Origin: Hyphomicrobiales bacterium
GTDB taxonomy: Bacteria; Pseudomonadota; Alphaproteobacteria; Rhizobiales; Rhizobiaceae
Direction: 5' to 3'
NCBI GenBank assembly: GCA_900473805.1
Contig: UCMS01000032.1
Coordinates: 62,001-126,000 of the forward strand
Length of the DNA stretch: 64,000 nucleotides
Under the pieces are notes generated by a model that ran no database searches, had not been told where the DNA came from, and was given only the letters and a program-made list of their open reading frames with translations. This document shows positions 38,328-47,143 of this stretch, piece by piece (the stretch's first letter is position 1; each line of letters starts with the position of its first letter). Made by a program: the position numbers and the translations under genes.

Positions 38328-39464
38328 ATGGCGGAAATCAGGACGGCGATCGGGTTGATGAGCGGCACCTCGATGGACGGCATCGATGTGGCGCTGGTCC
38401 GCACCGATGGTGAGGCCACCGTCGAGCGTGGAGCGTTCCTGTCGGTGCCCTATGAGCCCGCCTTCCGCGATCGACTGAAGCAGGCGCTGGAGGATGCGAA
38501 AGCCATCAAGCAACGCGACGAGCGGCCGGGCAACCTCTCACCTATGGAAAGGGACCTGACTCTACGTCATGCCGAAGCTGTCGCGCTTTTCCTGCGGCAG
38601 CAGCAGCTCAAGCCTGAGCAAATCGACCTGATTGGTTTCCACGGCCAGACGGTGCTCCACAGGCCGGATCAGGCGCTGACCGTCCAACTCGGTGACGGGG
38701 CGTTGCTGGCCAGGGAGACTGGCATCGACTTGGTCTACGACATGCGGGCGAACGACATGGTCCATGGAGGGCAGGGCGCCCCGCTGGTGCCCGTCTATCA
38801 CCAGGCGCTGGCGCACCAGATCCCCGCGGAGGACTGGCCGGTCTGTTTCGTCAATATCGGCGGCATCTCGAACCTGACCTTCCTCGACCGCGACGGCACG
38901 ATCATCGGCTTCGACAGCGGGCCGGGCAATACGCTGATCGATCAATGGGTCGAGGCCCATGCCGGCATTCCCTATGACGAGGGCGGGCGCATCGCGTCGG
39001 AAGGTTCGGTCATCATGGCACTCGCCGGACGTTATCTCGACAATCCCTTCTTCACTGCAAAGACCCGCCGCTCGCTCGATCGCAACGACTTCCGGCCGCC
39101 CGAGGGACATGAAGCCGAACTGTCGGACGGCGCCCGCACGCTCGCTTACGTCTCCGCAGCCGCGATCCTCAAATCAGCGGGCCATTTGCCGACCGCGCCG
39201 AAGACCTATGTGATTTGCGGTGGTGGCCGTTTGAACCGGACGATCATGGCCGATCTGGTGCGCCTCGCGGGTGAAAAGGGCGCAACAGTCCTGACCGCAG
39301 AGCAGGCTGGCTTTGATGGCGATGCCATGGAGGCAGAAGCCTGGGCCTATCTCGCCGTGCGTTCGCTCCAGGGGCTGCCTCTGACATTCCCGGGAACGAC
39401 GGGCGTTCGGGAGCCGGTGCCGGGCGGCGTCTTGGTGAGGGCAGGGACGGGGCTCAAAGGCTGA
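38328..39464 (+). CDS. anmK: Anhydro-N-acetylmuramic acid kinase
   Basis: This 378-residue kinase phosphorylates and opens the anhydro ring of anhydroMurNAc released in cell-wall recycling, giving MurNAc-6-phosphate. The phosphate-binding [15 protein letters not shown] lies at the start, [12 protein letters not shown] and [12 protein letters not shown] mid-protein, and [13 protein letters not shown] near the C-terminus. The ATG at 38328 is preceded by GGGTGG. It is divergent from tyrS and convergent with the patatin gene, with only 3 bp between stops. Functionally it works with nagZ at 16504. Confidence 0.95.
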   Translation: MAEIRTAIGLMSGTSMDGIDVALVRTDGEATVERGAFLSVPYEPAFRDRLKQALEDAKAIKQRDERPGNLSPMERDLTLRHAEAVALFLRQQQLKPEQIDLIGFHGQTVLHRPDQALTVQLGDGALLARETGIDLVYDMRANDMVHGGQGAPLVPVYHQALAHQIPAEDWPVCFVNIGGISNLTFLDRDGTIIGFDSGPGNTLIDQWVEAHAGIPYDEGGRIASEGSVIMALAGRYLDNPFFTAKTRRSLDRNDFRPPEGHEAELSDGARTLAYVSAAAILKSAGHLPTAPKTYVICGGGRLNRTIMADLVRLAGEKGATVLTAEQAGFDGDAMEAEAWAYLAVRSLQGLPLTFPGTTGVREPVPGGVLVRAGTGLKG

Positions 39465-39467
39465 TCG

Positions 39468-40337
39468 TCAACGGGCGGGTTCGCCTTTGGCGACATCCTG
39501 CTTCGCAAAGGCGAGCCCGTCGCGCAATCCGACTTCATAGGCATGTCGGATGCCGGCAGCGTCGCCCACGGCGAATTTGCTCACCGGGATGTCTTCGCTC
39601 GGGCCGACCACGACGCGATTTTCGGCGGCGGGCGGTTTGCGGCCAAAACGTGTAGTCAGAAGCAGCGTCTTCCAGCCCTTGTTTTCAACTTCCGTGAGCT
39701 TCATCAGTGGCGGGTTATCGACTAGCCCGCCATCGAGATAGGCGCGGCCTCTGACACGGCCCACCGGCATGAAAGGCGGCACCGAGGATGTGGCCATCAG
39801 CGCGTCAACGAGTTCGCCGGGATAGTCGCAATTGTGTGTCGAGAACCAGGTGGGCCGCAGCTTCATCCGCAGGCCCGCCTTGGAATGGCTACCATCGGTC
39901 AGGAGCTTCTCGATCTGATAGGCGCCGATCGAGCCGAGTGCGGCGAGCGCGCCGGGCATCCAGTCGGGCAGGCCGGAGAGCTGGATCAGCATGGGTGGGG
40001 CGGCCTTCAGGGCACTTAGTTCCTCATCGCCGAATTCACTCGCGAGCAACTGCCGAAAGAGCGAACCGACGACCAGCGGCGATTCCCGCCGCTTGAGTGC
40101 CCGCCAGTCGACTCCGCGCTGGCCCTTTTCGGCAAAGGCGAAGGCCGAGGCGCGCACCCGGTCGCCCACGCCCGCGAGAAACATGGCGCCATGATAGGCT
40201 CCCGCGGAGACGGAGACGTAGAAGCGCGGATTGAGGGGCTGGTGCTCGCTATAGGCTTTCAGAAACCCGCTCTGCCAGTAGCAGCGGTTTCCACCGCCTG
40301 CGAGGCCGACGGCGTCGAATGAAGAGTCTGAGGTCAT
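39468..40337 (-). CDS. Patatin-like phospholipase family protein
   Basis: This 289-residue protein is related to patatin lipid acyl hydrolases, which use a Ser-Asp dyad. The oxyanion hole GGGNR is at about residues 14-18. The nucleophile elbow reads YVSVSAGAYHGA (Ser about 44; the first Gly of GxSxG is replaced). The Asp is in YLDGGLVDNPP (about 211). No signal peptide is visible, so it acts in the cytoplasm or at the inner membrane. It converges on anmK with 3 bp between stop codons. Confidence 0.85.
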   Translation of the reverse strand: MTSDSSFDAVGLAGGGNRCYWQSGFLKAYSEHQPLNPRFYVSVSAGAYHGAMFLAGVGDRVRASAFAFAEKGQRGVDWRALKRRESPLVVGSLFRQLLASEFGDEELSALKAAPPMLIQLSGLPDWMPGALAALGSIGAYQIEKLLTDGSHSKAGLRMKLRPTWFSTHNCDYPGELVDALMATSSVPPFMPVGRVRGRAYLDGGLVDNPPLMKLTEVENKGWKTLLLTTRFGRKPPAAENRVVVGPSEDIPVSKFAVGDAAGIRHAYEVGLRDGLAFAKQDVAKGEPAR

Positions 40338-40369
40338 TGAAAATCACGCGTTGAAAAAGAGGATACGCG

Positions 40370-40579
40370 TCAGTCGCGCCGGAGGAGAGCAAGGGCCTCT
40401 GCTTCCCGGCCTTTGCCACGTTCGGCCATTTCCAGGAAGAGACGATGCGCATCGTGTTGCATGACCATCTCGGCCGCCATGTCGGATAACAGGCGTTCGG
40501 GGCTGACACCCTTTTCAGCCGCAATCACGTCCACTTTTTCGTGGACCTCAGAACTCAACTCTACGGTCAGTGCATTCAT
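40370..40579 (-). CDS. Antitoxin-like ribbon-helix-helix protein of a PIN-type TA pair
   Basis: This 69-residue protein begins MNALTVELSSEVHEKVDVIA, a CopG/RHH-like beta-strand and helix, followed by KGVSPERLLSDMAAEMVMQ and an acidic/basic helical tail. Its ATG overlaps by 4 bp (ATGA) the stop that the adjacent PIN toxin would have before a 20-bp duplication. It also has its own ribosome site GAGGAGG. That gene order (toxin first, then RHH antitoxin) is common for PIN-family pairs of the TIGR00305 type. It remains intact although the toxin is broken. Confidence 0.8.
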   Translation of the reverse strand: MNALTVELSSEVHEKVDVIAAEKGVSPERLLSDMAAEMVMQHDAHRLFLEMAERGKGREAEALALLRRD

Positions 40580-41021
40580 TCTGAAAGCCTCCTCGCGGCT
40601 GTCTCTGGAGTTTCGATCTTGATGTGTGGAAACTTCAGCTCTGCCCGCTCGAAATCGCGAATGTTCGATGTGACCAGTAAATGTTCGATGTGACCAGTAT
40701 ATGCGCATTGGCCGAGATTGCCAATTCGAGCAGGTGATTGTCACCCTCATCGGCCAGATTGGGACGCCATTTGAAATGGGCGGTGCGCCAATGGCAACGT
40801 GAAAGGAAGATTTCCAGAAGTGCCATGCGCTCGTGCGCATTCAGCCGGGCGTGAGGGAAAGGCGAGGTTCTGGATAAGACGTCACGGTATTCCATCAGCA
40901 ACGGACCGGACATGAAGGGGACGAATCGTCCGTCAAAACACGCCTCGATCACCTTCGAGGCAGGACCCCGGCCGATACAAGCGCTGACGAGAACGTTTGT
41001 ATCGGCCACGATCCGGATCAT
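40576..41021 (-). pseudogene. PIN-domain toxin, frameshifted by a 20-bp tandem duplication
   Basis: The frame MIRIVADTNVLVSACIG to NAHILVTSNI is a PIN-domain RNase toxin, with acidic ligands in ADTNV, LLMEYRDVL and LADEGDNHLLELA. After TSNI the frame runs into a perfect 20-bp tandem duplication (40660-40699), turns to YWSHRTFAISSGQS and stops at 40635. Removing one repeat restores RDFERAELKFPHIKIETPET and on to RRLSE, with TGA overlapping the antitoxin ATG. The intact toxin would be 141 residues; the present one is 128. The start lies 1 bp after the upstream hydrolase stop (TAACATG). The missing C-terminal helix may or may not abolish activity. Confidence 0.85.
40660..40699. repeat. Perfect 20-bp tandem duplication inside the PIN toxin gene
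   Basis: The unit at 40660-40679 (aatgttcgatgtgaccagta) is repeated without change at 40680-40699. As 20 is not a multiple of 3, it shifts the toxin reading frame. Confidence 0.97.
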
Positions 41022-41022
41022 G

Positions 41023-41700
41023 TTACCGGATCCGCTTGGCGGCGGGTTCGGGGACCAGTTCGCCTTCGAGGCGACGATCGAGATAGTCTTCACATTCACC
41101 CATCAGGGTTTCCACCTGACCGTTGAAGAAGTGGTTGGCACCCGGCACCGTCTTGTGGGTGATCAGGATGCCCTTTTGCGTCTTCAGCTTGTCGACCAGG
41201 CCCTGGACGTCCTTCTCAGGCGCCACCTTGTCGCCGTCGCCATGGATGATCAGGCCGGACGAGGGGCATGGGGCGAGGAAGGAGAAGTCGTAGATGTTCG
41301 GCTGCGGCGCAATCGACATGAAACCTTCGATCTCCGGGCGGCGCATCAGAAGCTGCATGCCGATCCAGGCGCCGAAAGAATAGCCGGCAACCCAGCAGCT
41401 CTTCGAATCCGGATGCAGGCTCTGCACCCAGTCGAGCGCGGAAGCGGCATCCGACAATTCGCCTGCACCATGGTCGAACTCGCCCTGGCTGCGGCCGATG
41501 CCGCGGAAGTTGAAGCGGAGCGTGGTGAAGCCGCGCTTCTGGAACATGTAGAACAGCTGGTAGACGATCTGGTTGTTCATCGTTCCGCCGAACTGCGGAT
41601 GCGGATGAAGGATGATCGCGATGGGTGCGCTCTTTTCCTTGGAGGGCTGATAACGGCCTTCGAGGCGACCCGCCGGGCCGTTGAAAATCACTTCGGGCAT
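41023..41700 (-). CDS. Alpha/beta hydrolase (dienelactone hydrolase-like)
   Basis: This 225-residue alpha/beta hydrolase has the nucleophile elbow GYSFGA (Ser about 112), a likely Asp in IHGDGDKVAP and His in PGANHFF. The N-terminal HPHPQFGGTMNNQIV and RFNFRGIGRSQGEFD are typical of a conserved bacterial family of small esterase-like hydrolases. The substrate is unknown. The start MPEVIFNG at 41700 is preceded by GGAAC; the open frame extends to 41742 without support. It is divergent from the suf operon, and its stop is 1 bp from the PIN toxin start. Confidence 0.88.
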   Translation of the reverse strand: MPEVIFNGPAGRLEGRYQPSKEKSAPIAIILHPHPQFGGTMNNQIVYQLFYMFQKRGFTTLRFNFRGIGRSQGEFDHGAGELSDAASALDWVQSLHPDSKSCWVAGYSFGAWIGMQLLMRRPEIEGFMSIAPQPNIYDFSFLAPCPSSGLIIHGDGDKVAPEKDVQGLVDKLKTQKGILITHKTVPGANHFFNGQVETLMGECEDYLDRRLEGELVPEPAAKRIR

Positions 41701-41789
41701 TAGGTTCCGGTCCCTGACATTTTTGCGGTTCGTCAACACCAAATTAGAAAGCTGACTTGACGAAGTCAGTCAGCTTTTCTAGAACGAAG

Positions 41790-41806
41790 TTTAGAACCGT
41801 TCGAAA
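41790..41806. promoter_or_regulatory. Iron control element (Irr box) upstream of the suf operon
   Basis: TTTAGAACCGTTCGAAA is a 17-bp inverted repeat. It matches the rhizobial ICE/Irr pattern TTTAGAA-N3-TTCTAAA except for one base. It lies about 100 bp upstream of the first suf gene. Just upstream, 41753-41770 forms another inverted repeat (CTGACTT-GACG-AAGTCAG), which could serve a second regulator such as RirA. Confidence 0.6.
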
Positions 41807-41904
41807 CTGGATGACGCTGCATCCGGGGTGAAGGTGTCATAAGGCAAGCCCGGCGGAAATTTCAAGGAAAATGCGCCGCCGAATGCATGGAGCCGAAAGC
41901 CAGG

Positions 41905-43071
41905 ATGGCCGCGGAACGCATCTATCTCGACTGGAACGCCACCGCGCCCCTGATGGCTGCGGCGCGCGACGCCATGCTCGATGCGCTGACCATGCCCGGC
42001 AACCCGTCCTCCGTCCATGCCGAGGGCCGTGCAGCCCGTGCCGTCGTCGAGCGGTCGCGGCGCGAGGTAGCGCATCTCGTCGGAGCCGAGCCGGCGCATG
42101 TGACTTTTACCGCAAGCGCAACCGAAGCCGCCAATCAGGTGCTGTCGCCGGTCTATCGCATGGGCAAGTCACGTGTCTCGCTCGGGCGTATTTATGTGTC
42201 GGCCATCGAGCACCCGGCCGTAAGGGCCGGGGGGCGCTTCGCTTCGGATAAAGTGACGGAACTACCGGTCACCCGCTCGGGGGGGCTCGATCTCGATGCG
42301 CTTTCAGCGCAGCTTTCGGCACATGATGCCGCAGATGGCCTGCCGCTGGTCGCGGTGATGCTGGTCAACAACGAGACCGGCATCATCCAGCCAATCCGGG
42401 AGGTCTCCGCCATCGTAAAGAAGTCTGGTGGGTTGCTGGTCGTCGATGCCGTACAGGCGGCGGGGCGCATTGACGTGTCGATCGCCGAACTGGGTGCCGA
42501 TTTCCTCATTCTCTCGGCTCACAAGCTGGGTGGTCCGAAGGGTGTCGGGGCGCTGGTGTCGCGTGGTGAGACCTTGATGCCGGAACCTCTGGTGCGTGGT
42601 GGTGGTCAGGAAAAGGGCCATCGCGCCGGCACGGAAAATCTTGCCGCGATTGCCGGCTTCGGCGCTGCCGCCTGCGAAATGGCGGCGGGGTTGGGCGAGC
42701 GAAACGCGCAGATCTCCGCGCTTCGGGACCGAGCGGAGCAGGCCATGCTATCGGCGGCACCTGACACCGTGATCTATGGACGGGGTGAAGCGCGTGTCGG
42801 CAATACGAGCTTCTTCCATCTGCCGGGACTGAAGGCGGAGACCGGGCAGATCGCCTTTGATCTCGAAGGCGTGGCTTTGTCTGCCGGTGCCGCGTGCTCG
42901 TCGGGCAAGGTCGGCGCCAGCCACGTGCTGACCGCCATGGGCGAGGACGCCGCAACCGGAGCGCTGCGTCTGTCGATCGGCCGGGCCACGACAGAGAGCG
43001 ATATCGATCGCTTCGTCGCGGCCTTTGCAAAGATTGCTGCTCGGCGAAAGCCGACGGGGCAGGCCGCTTAA
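41905..43071 (+). CDS. Cysteine desulfurase (NifS/IscS group), first gene of the suf operon
   Basis: This 388-residue PLP enzyme releases sulfur from cysteine for Fe-S cluster assembly. The N-terminus IYLDWNATAPL, the PLP-Lys in SAHKLGGPKGVG (about 206) and the sulfur-accepting Cys in ACSSGKV mark the group I NifS/IscS branch. That is different from SufS at 47136. An in-frame ATG at 41887 is possible; GGAG spacing favours 41905. The operon has two desulfurases, as seen in other rhizobia. Confidence 0.92.
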   Translation: MAAERIYLDWNATAPLMAAARDAMLDALTMPGNPSSVHAEGRAARAVVERSRREVAHLVGAEPAHVTFTASATEAANQVLSPVYRMGKSRVSLGRIYVSAIEHPAVRAGGRFASDKVTELPVTRSGGLDLDALSAQLSAHDAADGLPLVAVMLVNNETGIIQPIREVSAIVKKSGGLLVVDAVQAAGRIDVSIAELGADFLILSAHKLGGPKGVGALVSRGETLMPEPLVRGGGQEKGHRAGTENLAAIAGFGAAACEMAAGLGERNAQISALRDRAEQAMLSAAPDTVIYGRGEARVGNTSFFHLPGLKAETGQIAFDLEGVALSAGAACSSGKVGASHVLTAMGEDAATGALRLSIGRATTESDIDRFVAAFAKIAARRKPTGQAA

Positions 43072-43212
43072 AGTGGCAAAAAACCGGTCCGGATCGCGTT
43101 TTTCCCTTGCCAAAAGGGGTGAAATGATGGTCCGGGGACCTTAGATATGGCGGGTCACCGCCCAACGTTAACAAGCTGCCGGAATTTGGCCCGGCAAGAT
43201 TGGAGAACGACC

Positions 43213-44682
43213 ATGGCTGCTGTGCAGGAAACGATCGATCAGGTTCGCCAGATCGATGTGGATCAGTACAAGTATGGTTTTGAGACTACCATCGAAGTCG
43301 ACAAAGCCCCGAAAGGTCTGTCGGAAGACATCGTCCGCTTCATCTCGGCCAAGAAGCAAGAGCCGGAATGGATGCTCGAATGGCGCCTCGACGCCTACAG
43401 GCGCTGGCTGACGATGGAAGAGCCCACCTGGGCGCGCGTCGACTATCCGAAGATCGATTTCAACGACATCTATTACTACGCCGCGCCGAAGACGGCTGCC
43501 GGCCCGAAGTCGCTCGACGAAGTCGATCCGGAACTGCTGAAGGTCTATGAAAAGCTCGGCATTCCGCTGAAAGAGCAGGAAATGCTGGCCGGCGTCCAGT
43601 CCTCGAAGATCGCCGTCGACGCCGTCTTCGACTCGGTATCGGTCGTTACGACCTTCAAGGAAGAACTGAAGAAGGCGGGCGTGATCTTCATGTCGATCTC
43701 GGAAGCCGTACGCGAGCATCCGGAGCTGGTGAAGAAGTATCTCGGCTCGGTCGTTCCGGTCACGGACAACTACTATGCGACGCTGAACTCGGCCGTCTTC
43801 ACCGACGGTTCCTTCGTCTTCATCCCGAAGGGCGTTCGCTGCCCGATGGAATTGTCGACTTATTTCCGCATCAACGAGAAGAACACCGGCCAGTTCGAGC
43901 GCACGCTGATCGTTGCCGAAGAGGGCGCCTACGTCTCCTATCTCGAAGGCTGCACGGCACCCCAGCGCGACGAAAACCAGCTGCATGCAGCCGTCGTCGA
44001 ACTCGTGGCGCTCGATGATGCCGAGATCAAGTATTCGACCGTCCAGAACTGGTATCCGGGCGACAAGGACGGCAAGGGCGGCATCTACAACTTCGTCACC
44101 AAGCGTGGCGATTGCCGTGGCGCGCGCTCGAAGATCTCCTGGACCCAGGTCGAAACCGGCTCGGCGATCACCTGGAAATACCCGTCCTGCATTCTGCGCG
44201 GCGATGACAGCCAGGGCGAGTTCTACTCGATCGCTGTCTCCAACGGCCATCAGCAGGTCGACAGTGGCACCAAGATGATCCATCTCGGCAAGAACACCAA
44301 GAGCCGGATCATCTCCAAGGGCATCTCGGCCGGCGTGTCGCAGAACACCTATCGCGGTCAGGTCTCGATGCATCGCAAGGCCGAAAACGCTCGCAACTTC
44401 ACCAATTGCGATTCGCTCCTGATCGGCGACACCTGCGGCGCACATACCGTGCCTTACATCGAGGTGAAGAACTCGACGGCCAAGGTGGAGCACGAGGCGA
44501 CAACCTCGAAGATCTCCGAGGACCAGAAGTTCTACGCCATGCAGCGCGGCATCCCGGAAGAAGAGGCAATCGCCCTCATCGTCAACGGCTTCGTCCGCGA
44601 CGTCATTCAGCAACTGCCGATGGAATTTGCAGTTGAGGCGCAGAAGCTGATCAACATCTCGCTGGAGGGTAGCGTTGGCTGA
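43213..44682 (+). CDS. sufB: Fe-S cluster assembly scaffold SufB
   Basis: This 489-residue SufB belongs to the SufBC2D scaffold, which builds Fe-S clusters in the cytoplasm. [17 protein letters not shown] and [20 protein letters not shown] carry the beta-helix core. The assembly Cys lies in [19 protein letters not shown], with a nearby conserved Glu in YIEVKN. The ATG at 43213 follows TGGAGAAC. About 140 bp separate it from the desulfurase gene; no terminator is seen there. Its last 8 bases overlap the TTG start of an unknown gene. Confidence 0.97.
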   Translation: MAAVQETIDQVRQIDVDQYKYGFETTIEVDKAPKGLSEDIVRFISAKKQEPEWMLEWRLDAYRRWLTMEEPTWARVDYPKIDFNDIYYYAAPKTAAGPKSLDEVDPELLKVYEKLGIPLKEQEMLAGVQSSKIAVDAVFDSVSVVTTFKEELKKAGVIFMSISEAVREHPELVKKYLGSVVPVTDNYYATLNSAVFTDGSFVFIPKGVRCPMELSTYFRINEKNTGQFERTLIVAEEGAYVSYLEGCTAPQRDENQLHAAVVELVALDDAEIKYSTVQNWYPGDKDGKGGIYNFVTKRGDCRGARSKISWTQVETGSAITWKYPSCILRGDDSQGEFYSIAVSNGHQQVDSGTKMIHLGKNTKSRIISKGISAGVSQNTYRGQVSMHRKAENARNFTNCDSLLIGDTCGAHTVPYIEVKNSTAKVEHEATTSKISEDQKFYAMQRGIPEEEAIALIVNGFVRDVIQQLPMEFAVEAQKLINISLEGSVG

Positions 44683-45088
44683 AGAACTGGACGCAAGCGG
44701 CCCACCAGTGGTGGCTACTGTGTGGCAGTTTGATCGCGAGACGCGGTTGCCAGCGGACTACAAGGCTACTGTCGATCTCGACGAATGCTGCCGGCTTGCA
44801 AGTGTTCTTTTTGTCCAGATCGATGAACTGGCAAGTGCCGAGAACCAAAAAATCGAAATGTCCATGACGGAAGCCGTAATTGAGCTGAAGCGAGAGGACG
44901 GCAGCAGCCTGGATATTCAATGTTATGGCGCTGATGTTTTCGATTTGGTTTGGTGGCCTAGTCCGGAAGAAGCTGTGAAGCGAGGGAAGGTAAGTTTTGA
45001 AACTGCTCCCGAGCTTGAAGTCGAAACAATGCGCATGTTGACATATCGCTATGTCACGCGCGGAAATTTGAGAGAAGAAGATGCTTGA
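44675..45088 (+). CDS. Hypothetical protein inserted between sufB and sufC
   Basis: This 137-residue acidic protein has no signal peptide or membrane helix. It begins at TTG 44675, with the strong ribosome site GGAGGG 5 bases before it. It overlaps sufB by 8 bases at its start and sufC by 8 bases at its end, so it is translated as part of the operon. Codon use and A/T content are visibly different from sufB and sufC on both sides. The sequence ([35 protein letters not shown]) matches no family that I recognise. A Fe-S-related role would be guesswork; an acquired gene that has settled in the operon is equally possible. Confidence 0.8.
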   Translation: MAEELDASGPPVVATVWQFDRETRLPADYKATVDLDECCRLASVLFVQIDELASAENQKIEMSMTEAVIELKREDGSSLDIQCYGADVFDLVWWPSPEEAVKRGKVSFETAPELEVETMRMLTYRYVTRGNLREEDA

Positions 45089-45836
45089 AATTCGCAATCT
45101 CCATGCCCGCATCGCCGAAGACGGCACCGAAATCATCAAGGGCCTGAACCTGACCGTAAAGGCCGGCGAAGTGGCTGCCATCATGGGCCCGAACGGTTCC
45201 GGCAAGTCGACGCTGTCCTACATCTTGTCGGGACGCGAAGACTATGAAGTCACCGAAGGCGATATCCTCTATAACGGCGAGAGCATTCTCGAACTCGACC
45301 CGGCCGAGCGTGCTGCCAAGGGCATCTTCCTCGCATTCCAATACCCGGTCGAAATTCCGGGCGTCGCCACCATGCAGTTCCTGAAAGTGGCGATGAACTC
45401 GCAGCGCAAGGCGCGTGGCGAAGACGAGCTGACGACGCCGGACTTCATCCGCCGCGTCAAGGAAGCCTCGGCTGAACTGAAGATCAACCCTGATATGCTG
45501 AAGCGTCCGCTGAATGTCGGCTTCTCCGGCGGTGAAAAGAAGCGCGCCGAAATCCTGCAGATGGCGCTGCTCGAGCCGAAGCTCTGCATCCTCGATGAGA
45601 CCGACAGCGGCCTCGACATCGACGCGCTCAAGATCGTCGCCGATGGCGTCAATGCGCTGAAGCGTCCGGATCGTGCGACCGTCGTCATCACCCACTACCA
45701 GCGCCTGCTCGACTACATCGTGCCGGACAGCGTCCACGTTCTCTACAAGGGCCAGATCATCAAGTCGGGCGACAAGAGCCTGGCGCTTGAGCTGGAAGCC
45801 AACGGCTATGCCGATATCACGGGGCAGGCTGCCTGA
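45081..45836 (+). CDS. sufC: Fe-S cluster assembly ATPase SufC
   Basis: This 251-residue ABC-type ATPase drives structural change in the SufBC2D scaffold. It has Walker A GPNGSGKSTL, signature GFSGGEKKRAEILQMALL (SufC-specific GEKKR), Walker B LCILDETDSGLDIDAL and H-loop VVITHYQRLLDYI. The ATG lies inside the last codons of the preceding gene (8-base overlap), with AGAGAAGAAG as ribosome site. sufD starts 29 bp later. Confidence 0.97.
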   Translation: MLEIRNLHARIAEDGTEIIKGLNLTVKAGEVAAIMGPNGSGKSTLSYILSGREDYEVTEGDILYNGESILELDPAERAAKGIFLAFQYPVEIPGVATMQFLKVAMNSQRKARGEDELTTPDFIRRVKEASAELKINPDMLKRPLNVGFSGGEKKRAEILQMALLEPKLCILDETDSGLDIDALKIVADGVNALKRPDRATVVITHYQRLLDYIVPDSVHVLYKGQIIKSGDKSLALELEANGYADITGQAA

Positions 45837-45865
45837 GTTCGGCAGAGTTTGAAGGAGTTGCACCG

Positions 45866-47143
45866 ATGACATTGCAAGCGGCCAACCGGCTCACCGCAGC
45901 CGAGACCCAGCTCATCGACGCCTATACCCACCAGATCGGCAGCCTTCCGGGCGATGGCGCCGTGCTGCAGAAGCGTGACGGTCTGTTCGACGCGCTGAAG
46001 CGTCAGGGCCTGCCGACGCGTCGCGTCGAGACGTTCCACTACACCGACCTCAAGGCGCTTCTGCGGGCACTTCCCGCCGACGAGCCGCAGGCGGTTGCCA
46101 AGGCCGTGTCGCCGATTATCAATGACGGCAGTGTGCTGCGCATCCTGCAGGGCGTGGCGGAAACGCCGACCAATCTGCCGGAAGGCATGACTGTCTCGCT
46201 CTACCGCGAGGCTCTGTCGAGCGGCACCGCTGCCGAGGGCCTGACCGCCTTCAACAATGACGACACGATCGGTCGCATCAACGGCGCCTTCGTCCGCGAT
46301 GGTTTCGGCCTGACGCTTGCGGATGGTGCCGAGATCGAACGTCCGATCGAGCTGCAGTCCGTTCATGCGGCCGGCCAGCTCCATCTGCGTTTCCCGGCCA
46401 GCTTCGGTAAGGGTGCCAAGGCAACGGTGATCGAGCGCCATATCGGTCAGAGCGGTTCTGCCGCCCTAGCGACTGTTGTGGCCGACCTGAAGCTCGACGA
46501 TGGCGCTGAAATCACTTGGATCATCCTGCAGGGCGAAGGCGATGCCGACAGCCATCTGGGCCAGATCCGCGCCGAGCTCGGCACGGACTCGAAATTCCGG
46601 CTGTTCATCATCAATGCCGGCGGCAAGCTGGTGCGCCAGGAAGTGCATGTGAAGACCGTGGGCGAAGGCTCCGACTTCACCCTGCGTGGCGTCAACCTGC
46701 TCGGCGGTGACACCCATACCGACGTCACCATGACGCTCGGCCATGACGTGCCAAACACCACGTCTACGGAAATCATCCGCAACGTCGTCTTCGACCGCGC
46801 CAAGGGTGTCTTCCAGGGCATGATACGGGTTGCCCCGGATGCCCAGAAGACCGACGCCCGTATGGCCTGCAACACGCTACTGATGTCTGACGATGCCGAG
46901 TTCTCGGTCAAGCCGGAGCTGGAGATCTTTGCCGACGACGTGCAATGCGCCCATGGTGCGACGGTCGCCGACATCCACAAGAGCCATCTCTACTACCTGA
47001 TGTCGCGCGGCATTCCGGAAAAGAAGGCACGTGCGCTTCTGGTCAACGGCTTCGTGGCCGAGATCGTCGAGGAACTGGAAGACGAGGCCCTCGTCGAGGC
47101 GCTGGAAGAGATCATCACCGACTGGCTGGAGCATCATGGCTGA
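45866..47143 (+). CDS. sufD: Fe-S cluster assembly protein SufD
   Basis: This 425-residue member of the SufB/SufD family pairs with SufB in the scaffold and is needed for iron entry. The second half holds the shared core: FRLFIINAGGKLVRQEVHV, LGHDVPNTTSTEIIRNVVFD and DDVQCAHGATVADIHKSHLY with the conserved Cys-His region. The N-terminal half is helical and variable as expected. GAAGGAGTTG precedes the ATG. It overlaps sufS by 8 bases. Confidence 0.95.
   Translation: MTLQAANRLTAAETQLIDAYTHQIGSLPGDGAVLQKRDGLFDALKRQGLPTRRVETFHYTDLKALLRALPADEPQAVAKAVSPIINDGSVLRILQGVAETPTNLPEGMTVSLYREALSSGTAAEGLTAFNNDDTIGRINGAFVRDGFGLTLADGAEIERPIELQSVHAAGQLHLRFPASFGKGAKATVIERHIGQSGSAALATVVADLKLDDGAEITWIILQGEGDADSHLGQIRAELGTDSKFRLFIINAGGKLVRQEVHVKTVGEGSDFTLRGVNLLGGDTHTDVTMTLGHDVPNTTSTEIIRNVVFDRAKGVFQGMIRVAPDAQKTDARMACNTLLMSDDAEFSVKPELEIFADDVQCAHGATVADIHKSHLYYLMSRGIPEKKARALLVNGFVAEIVEELEDEALVEALEEIITDWLEHHG

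Noticed and set aside
41758-41772. RirA IRO box (TGA-N9-TCA) upstream of the suf operon
   Set aside because: TGACGAAGTCAGTCA satisfies the loose pattern, but such short patterns occur by chance and lie inside a better inverted repeat; noted only as a possibility.
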